Origin: Fusarium oxysporum f. sp. lycopersici 4287
Lineage: Eukaryota; Ascomycota; Sordariomycetes; Hypocreales; Nectriaceae
DNA length: 64,000 nucleotides
Direction: 5' to 3'
NCBI RefSeq assembly: GCF_000149955.1
Contig: NC_030995.1
Location: 1,302,001 to 1,366,000, forward strand
Position numbers and translations under genes: made by a program. Below are positions 55,917 to 64,000 of this stretch, piece after piece. Every line of letters starts with the position of its first letter. The stretch's first letter is position 1. Under the pieces are notes generated by a model. That model was not told the origin of the DNA. It was given only the letters and a program-made list of their open reading frames with translations, and searched no databases.

Positions 55917-57856
55917 GATGAATAGTGATGCAAGTGTATATGGCAACTCTAGAGTGTCGAGGAAGAGAGATAAATAGTATTTGAGTTTAAATACACGATT
56001 ATTTATACCCCGCGTTTCCAAGCATCACAGCCACGTCCTCTTGCCATGATTACCCCAGGTCGGGACTTGCTCGGGATTCTTACCGTCATCGTCTAACGTT
56101 TGTTGCCTCTTCGAGATGCCTCGATGGTAGGTTGATGCGGGGAAGCCAAGCCAGAATAACCTACCGTTCTCGTCAATCTTAGGTAGAGAACGGCCCCACT
56201 CCTTGGGTGGGATACATCATATCTTCACCCCATTGTTGAAGGTAACAAGCTGCGAGTTCAGAGGATCTGGTATAAACCCTCGAGCGGCATCAGTTTGCGA
56301 ACGAAGAATCACATCTCGTGAAACTCTGCCCATTTATAATAAACCATATTACTCTCCCTGTTCGAAGAATACCTCATGCCTACTCCCACTCAAAAGATGG
56401 ATGTACACAAGAGCGAGCAGTGGGGAAAACACCAGTCGGCGGAAATGGCCTAATCAAGCGACTAAGAATGCTGACTTGACCTACAGCCAAATAAGGAAGA
56501 TCTCCCCGCGGAGCATCTGAACTACACAGATCTTGGTGCAAAAGCAATTGCTTTTGCTATTCGGAGAGAAGACCAGCGAGTAAGAACAACTATATAGTTA
56601 GTCCGCAAAAGGAGGTTCGCTCCCTTTTGTACGTGACATGACCCATATCCATAGCTTTGGTATCTCCCTCGTGAGTAGGGAGGGTGATATTGAGATTGCG
56701 AATTATGATATGACAGACCAGGCTTTTCATGCCACATAAGAGAAGGAAAACAAAAGAAATGATACAATACGAAAAAGCTAGCCATTGAAAGCATAACAGT
56801 TGAACTTTCAATTTTTCTGGTTCAGATCCATGTTTCGCGCATAGTCTTGTTCCAGTTGGGACTCGACTCATCACTTACACAAAGCTCATAATATGCCGAC
56901 AGAGTGATACAAAACAATTTTTCAACGGGTTGCCTGGCCTGAAAAATGGCTGAGACTGACTGAGATTTGTCTTATACTCTCCGTTGGCCGATGGGTCAGT
57001 CCAGCACGCTGGATCCCTGCGAACTGGGCGCAAAACGAGAGCAAGAACATCGGGTTTTCTTTCCTATGGTAAATCGGTGTAAGTCACATGGTGCTGGGGA
57101 CCCGTGGAAATTATGAAACCGGAATTAACTACGTAGTAATTCGCAATAAGTTGTGAGACACCCACTCTTCAACAACATGCAGCCACCTGCAGGTAATCCG
57201 ACCAAGAAATCGTATAAAGATCACGCTTCACGATTGAGGCCGAGAGGCTTCTAGAAACTCGAAAAACAATAGCGCAAGCAACGTAGCGCAAGGAATTGCA
57301 GCGAAGACGTGGCACAGCAGGTATGGCTTTCATTGAATGGCGTTCCGGGGTTGGACGACTCCCTCGAATGTCTCACAACCATGCGATCTCCCATCACGAC
57401 CACACCGCTTTACATTGTTTGCAACACGAAATATTCAATAACTATATCTCATCATACGTGGTATTGCCACAATTCTTCGCTGGTGACGGTTGTTATTTGG
57501 ATCGCTCATGGCTGCATTGCGAGACGATGTCACTGTGTCAACGGCTGGACAAGATCACGAGAATCACACAATTTGAGATCATGAATATGTTTATTGCGAT
57601 GCAATTATTCCACTGAATGTCTAAAATGCTGCTATGGCAGCTTTTCCCATATTCCTCCATCCAATTAATGCTATTAGTCTAATGAATGTCATGGAGATCG
57701 TAGATCATATCCTTCCGTCGTCACGGCGTAGTCGTGGATGAAGAGTGGTATCCCAAAAAAGCAAAATCCAACTCCAAAAGCTTGCGCTTAAAAGGTATTA
57801 AAAGATATTGTCATGAATCGCGAATGAAGAACAAGTGTCGTGAGAAAAGTGCCCCC
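55917..57856. other. Gene-poor stretch upstream of the dehydrogenase gene
   Basis: About 1.9 kb without a supported gene. Frames such as 56203-56520 and 57309-57616 overlap one another in different frames and have no signatures. Confidence 0.5.
56002..56007 (-). promoter_or_regulatory. TATA box of the dehydrogenase gene
   Basis: TATAAA on the minus strand, about 90 bp before the ATG at 55916, preceded by a GC-rich CGCGGGG block. Confidence 0.5.
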
Positions 57857-58411
57857 CTACAGGACAGCCTGCATCTCGAGGACAGGAACCTTGAGCTGCT
57901 TCTGCTGGCAAGTCACCCGACGGTTGGAGTAGGCCTTGTCACCACCGGCCTTGTAGTGAGCGTTCTTCCAAGTCTTCTTGGTGCACTTGGGAGTGAAGGT
58001 TGTGTTGCCCTTGGCCTCGTACCAACCGCCCTCTTTCACGCAGGACCAGTGCTGGAAGATGGCGATGACGCCGGACTTGCGGTTGTATTTGAATGAAGCA
58101 GAGTCGCCCTCGAAAGGAACATCGCAATTGTAGTCGGTGTTACCAGTGAAGAAGTCCTTCTTGGCGTCTGTGGACTTGGCTGAGCACTTACCCTCATAAC
58201 CAACGCCGCGGTTCTGAAGGGTGAAAGTGACGGTGGCAGAGTTTGTCTGCTTTGTGGGAGTGTTTTGGGTGTAAACGGCCTCGTACTTGAAGTCCTTGAC
58301 CGTCCATTCAGTGACCTTGCTGCCCTTGTCCATACAAGTCTCTCGCTTGGTGAGAGTCTGAGGGAGGGCCAGGGCGGAGGTGGCGAGGCAGAGAAGGGTG
58401 AAGAATTGCAT
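57857..58411 (-). CDS. Small secreted cysteine protein, Aa1/Alt a 1-like domain
   Basis: An intronless frame of 184 residues. A signal peptide (TLLCLATSALALP, to about residue 16) is followed by a Kex2-like KR site at 22-23, so a short propeptide may be removed. The mature part has six cysteines (from C26 on; the GKC, YNC, WSC, PKC and VTC contexts), enough for three disulfides. Blocks VKDFKYEAVYT, TVTFTLQNRGVGY and DFFTGNTDYNC are typical of the fungal Aa1-like (Alt a 1-like) fold. Proteins of this group are secreted, and several act in plant interaction or allergenicity; a role here is not shown by sequence. Strong C-ending codon bias suggests high expression. Confidence 0.8.
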   Translation of the reverse strand: MQFFTLLCLATSALALPQTLTKRETCMDKGSKVTEWTVKDFKYEAVYTQNTPTKQTNSATVTFTLQNRGVGYEGKCSAKSTDAKKDFFTGNTDYNCDVPFEGDSASFKYNRKSGVIAIFQHWSCVKEGGWYEAKGNTTFTPKCTKKTWKNAHYKAGGDKAYSNRRVTCQQKQLKVPVLEMQAVL

Positions 58412-61400
58412 CTTGGCGATTATTGAGAGGCTACTGAAAAAGTAGTATGAGCTGAGGGAGAGAGGATTGAGGAAGATTGTGACTGATTATAAGTTGAGCA
58501 GTGAGGAGGTTGGTCCGCGAAAGAGACTAGACTGTGGGGTGATGAGGATGATCTTTGTCTGTGATGGGAGAGGATGATCTTTTGGAGTTGAAGTCAATTG
58601 ATGATCTTTCAACCTCAAATACGCGAGCGGACAAGGCCTTCTTTATACTTCAACCTAACTCACTCGGTAACCAGTGAATTATGCATATCCGTGACTCAGA
58701 TGGGGCCGAGTTCACTACATTCTCAGCACAAGCGTTGAGAATGATGGAGAATATGTCAAGTGACGTACCACAACCACAACTCACTCGCTGAGTCGCATCA
58801 CACTCAACTAACACCTCCTGGGATCTCGTATTCCCGCCGTGGGGCCATGTCTTCAGCTCGGCAGTCCGGTACGGTCTTGTGCATGCACAGCGCGCCTAAG
58901 ATAGTAGCTCAGGTAACTAACAAGGTCCAGAACCTCTGCCTACGGGGTAATACTATTGCTTTCCTTTGTGTTGTTATTGATTCTTGATTCTTGATATTAG
59001 GGGTACGTTGTATTAATCTTGCTGGTCTATGCTACCCTGACGGATGACGCGGGACGGAAAATATAATGCGTTGTTGTAGGTCCCAGGAATGCCATATTCT
59101 GTAGCGGATTACCCCAAAGAATCACAAGCTTCCACTGAATGCCTGCCGGGGTCTTCTGTAAGTCAGCGTTGAAGACCCGCTTATAGTGGAGGAGTCTAGG
59201 AACCAGGCCGTAGGTCCGCATGAAACATTGACGACTGGTGGGCTTTTCTTTATGCTTGTTTGATCACGCTCAAGGTTTTTTCACAGCTTTATTCAAGTTG
59301 AGCTTCTACAATGAGTTAGTTGGACCATCACCAGCCACCACAAGTATTGACGACAGACGGGCTAACCGTCGTCAAACAGTTTTCCGTGCCGTCAAAGTTC
59401 AAGGGTGGCTGGCAGACGCACTAAGCTAACGCGAAAATCGGAAGATCACTAACATGATGGATTATGGTAACTTTCATCGCACATCAAAGCTCTCATGAGG
59501 TAATTATGTTGGGAAAACTCTTCATGCTTGGTCACTAGGTCGGTGAGAATAGAATAGTAACAAAGGATCAAAATATTGGGCAATCTTTGCAAGCTTGCGA
59601 CGAATGATATCGCGTAGCACGGTACACATTTACGATATATGCATGCAAGTCAAAGCAAAAGGCATTGTAACACGACAGGCAGCAACAACGAATCCTCGTG
59701 GCAAACTCACAAGTTACGCTGTGTGTGTCTTGCCCTGGCAGATTTTCAACTCTCAACTGTCCCAGTCCTTGTCAAAAGCGGGAAAAGCGGAAGAAACCTC
59801 GAAAAGCTGGACTGTGCCGTGTCTAATTCTAGACCCAGGATCCAACCCCATCTCACCAATCTATGATCGGCGAGTCCACCTCTCCGCATAAACGAGAGGA
59901 ACAACGACGGCCATCGAATGTTTGAACAGGCACGGGGAGAGGTACAGGCTGAACTGTTACGGTGACCGTCAGGTGGCTTTTACTGTTCATTCACCGTCCG
60001 CAACGTTTCTGTCAATAAGTTCCAGATATACACGCTTATTAAGCGTACCACAAACAATTTCCAATGACGGCTATCAGCTGACTCCAAGAGAGCGGTCTGC
60101 GGGCGATTGCCTCGTTGACATTTCACGACGCTGTCCGATGGCATTGACCTATAGAGATCTAGGCCTGTGGAACCCCAGAAGGCCTCGGCAGGGATGTTCC
60201 CTCAGCTCATGACTTGCATCCGCCCCGTCATGCATGGTGTTGCTAAACATATCGACGGGCAAACAATAATTACTAGTCAGTCCATGTAGGCTTCTGACGT
60301 TTACGTGACATCGTTTTTCTCTCTATTCTGCTCAATTGCCGTGATTGTTCATATCTTGCGAGTTTTTGAACATCTGCCTCGGACGGAGCCATGTTTATTG
60401 GATGTGCGACGGCCCGTATCGGTGTCTTTCTAATAAAAAAAAAAAAAAAAGGTTGATTTTGTCTCGCCCGCGCGGGGGGAGAGTATTTTTGTTATTATAT
60501 GNNNNNNNNNNNNNNNNNNNNNNNNNNNNNNNNNNNNNNNNNNNNNNNNNNNNNNNNNNNNNNNNNNNNNNNNNNNNNNNNNNNNNNNNNNNNNNNNNNN
60601 NNNNNNNNNNNNNNNNNNNNNNNNNNNGCTTCGTTTTCATTGGAAACCCAATCGTTTGGCTGCTTCCTCGATTGCTTTCTTAATCTACGCCTTGTGCTTT
60701 GAGGAGACGTTTGTCAAGCCCACTGAATGCCTCCCATTTGTTGAAGACCCAGTATCTAACCGAGTCTTGAAGTGGTGTATGTTTAAACAGGTTCGTATCC
60801 CACTGCAAAAGTGCGGCTCTTTCGCGGATCATAGTAGCTTAAGCCACCGCCGGCGCTCAACAACACCCACCTGTACGATTTCGGACTTTTACTAACTGCG
60901 ATGCTACGTTAAACCTTTGCGTCATCATGTATCTAGGCGAGTAATGGAAGGCTCGTCCCGTGTTCTCGAAGTTCTCCTGCATTGTCATGGGCGATTCACG
61001 AAGAGATTGGCTTTGAGGATGATTACGTACCATTCGCCTTGAAGCACATGAATCTCAACGGCGTGTAAAGGCCCTTTTTGATCCGTAACCATCGTATCGC
61101 AGTCAACATCAATGTAGTGACATCACCTGTTTGTTGAGAGAACAAACTTGTTCAGCAGTCCTTCTCAAGCCACTACTGCGTACAGTCTACGAACGAAAAT
61201 TAGACGTCGTGACGACGATAAACTATGGAAACCGGGAAAGTATCCTCGGCGTGCCTGTGGCTTATATTCATAGTTATCAGCTTTAGTGGACTATGTGAAG
61301 GGGTAAAATGAAACATGCTATGGCGCTAAGAGGTATATGTAGGAGAGAAGTTATCCGAGTTGATTCAAAGCCGAAATCACAATGTTTGCAACTGGATATC

Positions 61401-61424
61401 TCTAATAGTCGTTACTCAAACCCC
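58412..61424. other. Gene-poor stretch containing an assembly gap
   Basis: About 3 kb with only short, inconsistent frames. A 16-nt A tract (60435-60450) and a GC-rich CCCGCGCGGG palindrome (about 60467-60477) lie immediately before the gap at 60502-60627. No transposon features were recognised in the visible sequence. Confidence 0.5.
60502..60627. other. Assembly gap (126 N)
   Basis: A run of N in non-coding sequence, flanked on the left by a homopolymer and a GC-rich palindrome that would be hard to sequence. Confidence 0.99.
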
Positions 61425-62351
61425 TCAAGGAAGACGCTTGCCCGAACGCGTAGCCTGACCAACTTCAGAGTTGGTAGTATCCTCGGCATATCTCTTATAC
61501 GCAATGATGTATCGGTCATCTGCACTCCAGGTCTCCTTCACACTATCACGGTTGAGAATTGCATCATACCACTTCTTCCACCTCTTCCAAATCTCCCCAT
61601 CTTTACCTTCGCCAGACTCCGGGATACCATGGCCGCCCTCCTTGTAGTGATCAATTAAGAACAGGCGCTTCGCCCATGGTGCTAAGCAAACATCCACGAG
61701 ACTCAGAGTCGAGCCGAGAAACCATGGGCCTTCAGGGTCCATCTCCTCAACTAGAGACTTGATTCGTCCTCTCAGTTCTTCTCTTGCCTCATCAAGGCTA
61801 AAAGGCTTGTCGGGAGTGTGCTGCATGAGCTTGTACCATGAGGGAATGATGCGTGTGCTGATATGATCGATCCAAATACGACATCTTGCCCTCTCATATG
61901 GATCGGTAGGAAGAAGTCGAGGCCCATACTTAGAATCGTCCGTGAACGCCTCATCGAGATATTCACAAATGATGTTGCTCTCAAACAGAGGCTTCTGCAC
62001 CTTGCCCTTCGGGTCAACGGGTACTGCAAGAGTAGGGACCAATCCACGGGGATTCATGGCCATGAAGTGAGCCTCTTTCTTGTATGGGTTGATCTCTACA
62101 TATTGATGAGGAATCTTCTTTTCGTGAATAGTGATCCAAGTTCGTTGGACGAAAGGGCAGAACCAGCCTCCGTAGAGCTTCAGCGGATGCTCTTCAGCAT
62201 GCTGAGCAGCAAACTTAGCGGCTGCGCCAGTTGGTTCTGGAGGTAGAGAAGTGTCGACGTTTGTCATGATGGATCTAGTTCTAATATTTATGAATCTTGT
62301 TTCTCTTGATGAAGTTGAAAGCAGAGCTCGCAAGAAATAGGCTTGTTGCAT
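61425..62351 (-). CDS. Glutathione S-transferase, omega-like
   Basis: An intronless frame. The first ATG (62351) gives 308 residues, the second (62267) 280. The N-terminal thioredoxin-like domain has GGWFCPFVQRTWI, with a catalytic-type cysteine (C37 of the short form, C65 of the long form), then NPRGLVPTLAV (cis-Pro loop) and FESNIICEYLDEAF (glutathione gamma-glutamyl contact). The helical C-terminal domain contains WFLGSTLSLVDVCLAPW. This is the omega/Gto type, usually acting in thiol transfer or dehydroascorbate/xenobiotic reduction. The 28-residue extension of the long form is rich in Arg and Ser with a single acid, like a mitochondrial presequence. It shares a 385-bp upstream region with the XAP5 gene. 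Confidence 0.88.
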   Translation of the reverse strand: MQQAYFLRALLSTSSRETRFINIRTRSIMTNVDTSLPPEPTGAAAKFAAQHAEEHPLKLYGGWFCPFVQRTWITIHEKKIPHQYVEINPYKKEAHFMAMNPRGLVPTLAVPVDPKGKVQKPLFESNIICEYLDEAFTDDSKYGPRLLPTDPYERARCRIWIDHISTRIIPSWYKLMQHTPDKPFSLDEAREELRGRIKSLVEEMDPEGPWFLGSTLSLVDVCLAPWAKRLFLIDHYKEGGHGIPESGEGKDGEIWKRWKKWYDAILNRDSVKETWSADDRYIIAYKRYAEDTTNSEVGQATRSGKRLP

Positions 62352-62736
62352 GTCTAACGGCGGTGATGGGCTGAGGTCAAGTTAATGACGTCGAAGCAAA
62401 GGTGGAGTTTATCAAGAGGAAATGGTTGGCAGACAACATCTTGTTCAATAATTACGTTGCACAACCGTCATTAGAATTGTGATATGTATTTCTAGACCTC
62501 CAGTCAGTCTTGATATCTCAAGACTTATACATATCGGTGGGAAATTATTACAGTGAGCGTTTGGCTGACCATGACTTCCATCCATTGAAGCCCACCCTGG
62601 AGCAGTTGAGCTTAGACGTTATGACATATGATAAACAGTGCACGATGGTATTTGACACCGTCTTCTTATCGTTATCGCAGCTATCGAGTCAACCAAGCCA
62701 TTTTATTCCACCAACTGTTACAAACTAAACCATAAA
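62352..62736. promoter_or_regulatory. Bidirectional promoter region of the GST and XAP5 genes
   Basis: 385 bp between two divergent start codons; no gene inside and no obvious TATA box facing the XAP5 gene. Confidence 0.5.
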
Positions 62737-63880
62737 ATGTCAGACTCAAGAACGTCGCGGTTCACACCGCAGAACAAAACCACCAATGAACGACTCTCCA
62801 CGCATACGGTCGGTCTCGTTGCCCTCTCCGATTTTCGCAAACGACGCGCCGAAGTCCTTGAACAACAGGAGCGCGAATCTCGAGAAGCTGCGTTTTCAGG
62901 CACGTCCACTCCGGATGCTTCCTTGACAGGCACTCCTGACAACGCTGGCAGTGATACAGGAAGTGGCGCGCAACCATTGAAGAAGAAGAAAAAGAAGCAA
63001 GGGAAGAAGCTGCTGTCGTTTGACGATGAAGAGGGTGAGGATGAGGGACCATTGATAAAACCGACAAAGGCCAAGAAGTCCGGCGCAGTCGATACCGAAG
63101 GCAATGAAGGCGAGGTCAAGACCAAATTCAAGGCAAATGCTTCGGTGGGTATAGTACCCAAAGCCATGACGAAAGCTGCATTGCGCAAGGAAGCCGCTGA
63201 ACGAGACGCATTACGTCGCGAATTCTTGGCTATCCAAGCAGCCGTCAAAGCGACCGAGATTGCGCTACCTTTTGTATTCTATGACGGGACTAATATTCCT
63301 GGTGGAATCGTCAGATTGAAGAAGGGCGACTTCATATGGGTGTTCCTCGATAAAAGTCGCAAAGTTGGCGCCGATTTGGGCGTGGGTGAAAAGTCCAATG
63401 CAAGGAGGGAATGGGCTAGAGTTGGAGTGGATGATTTGATGCTTGTTCGCGGAACAGTCATTATACCTCACGTAAGTTTTCTCGCTGGCGCTTGTTATTG
63501 AACAGCTTCTCATTGCCGTCTAGCATTATGACTTCTACTTTTTCGCCATGAACAAGACACCCGGTCCTGATGGCGAGCCTGTATTTAAGTACAGTGCGGA
63601 ACCTCCTCGAAAACCCGAATCGAGCGATAATGCCGAACCCATTGATCCTCTCGTCACGCCCGCCTCTAAGGCTGCTGTTGCAGACGCGCTTCCCGATATT
63701 AACACCCTTGAGGGCGCTGACGAAGATCCCACTCTTACTAAGGTTGTTGATAGGCGGTGGTACGAGAAGAACAAACATATCTTTCCTGCGAGTATGTGGC
63801 AGGAGTTTGACCCCGAGAAGGACTACGGGAAGGAGGTGAGGAAGGATGCTGGTGGTAATACGTTCTTCTTCTCGCGCTGA
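62737..63880 (+). CDS. XAP5/FAM50 family nuclear protein (2 exons)
   Basis: Exons 62737-63471 and 63524-63880 (52-nt intron, GTAAGT..CTAG) give 363 residues. The N-terminal half is charged, with a K-rich nuclear signal ([12 protein letters not shown]) and an acidic [10 protein letters not shown] stretch. The XAP5 domain follows: [22 protein letters not shown].., [24 protein letters not shown] (across the splice), and the C-terminal [37 protein letters not shown] block. XAP5/FAM50 proteins are conserved nuclear factors linked to splicing and chromatin. The family is normally about 320-360 residues, so this copy is complete. Confidence 0.93.
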
Positions 63881-64000
63881 GATGGTGCTGTCGACTGTCA
63901 CAAAACATCGATATGTGCTTGGAAGTGGGTTGTGGCGGCTCCTTGGGCGTTGGATATATCACGAGTGGATCACCTTTTGAGTTTGGCTGAGAGGTCACAG

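Noticed and set aside
57734..58096. Plus-strand frame over the Aa1-like gene
   Set aside because: Antisense shadow of a clear secreted protein gene with six conserved-type cysteines.
60345..60702. Frames running through the second N gap
   Set aside because: They exist only because N was read as open sequence.

Overview
The window looks like nuclear DNA of a filamentous ascomycete, most likely a Sordariomycete of the Hypocreales (Fusarium-like). The reasons are many short introns of about 45-60 nt with GT..AG ends and CTAAC/CTGAC-type branch sites, moderate GC content, and fungal families such as a GH75 chitosanase, a con-6 conidiation protein, an APSES factor, an Aa1/Alt a 1-like secreted protein, Fta1/CENP-L, Vac1/Pep7 and Met8. 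Assignment to Fusarium is inference from protein resemblance, not from a search. I saw no tRNA, rRNA, CRISPR array or intact transposon. Two runs of N (31814-32008 and 60502-60627) are assembly gaps.

Layout. 1-12 kb: a secreted/membrane protein of unknown role, a GT4 glycosyltransferase, a 4.7 kb gene-poor stretch, and a three-exon UDP-glucose 6-dehydrogenase. 12-18 kb: a GPI-type cell-surface protein, a four-exon GH75 chitosanase, a short-chain dehydrogenase, and two small single-span membrane proteins. 18-29 kb: an NAD(P)-binding protein, con-6, a cysteine-rich single-span surface protein and the kinetochore subunit Fta1, separated by long intergenic stretches with coding-like fragments. 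29.6-33.4 kb: a very long orphan gene interrupted by an assembly gap. 34-47 kb: housekeeping genes (aldo-keto reductase, Met8 siroheme synthase, Vac1/Pep7 FYVE protein, Mbp1-type APSES factor, LYR protein, GNAT acetyltransferase). 47-56 kb: an accessory metabolic stretch with two MFS transporters, a methyltransferase and a zinc alcohol/formaldehyde dehydrogenase. 57-64 kb: a secreted Aa1-like protein, a gene-poor 3 kb with the second gap, an omega-like glutathione transferase, and a XAP5/FAM50 protein.

How the genes relate. Several products act at the wall or surface (UGD, GT4, chitosanase, GPI protein, Aa1-like protein), but they are scattered and do not form a cluster. Three neighbouring gene pairs are divergent or convergent with short spacers: Met8/Vac1, GST/XAP5 and LYR/GNAT. 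The only cluster-like group is methyltransferase - MFS - dehydrogenase at 51.3-55.9 kb. The least explained locus is the orphan gene at 29.65-33.39 kb. All exon structures here were deduced by eye from reading frame and splice consensus.
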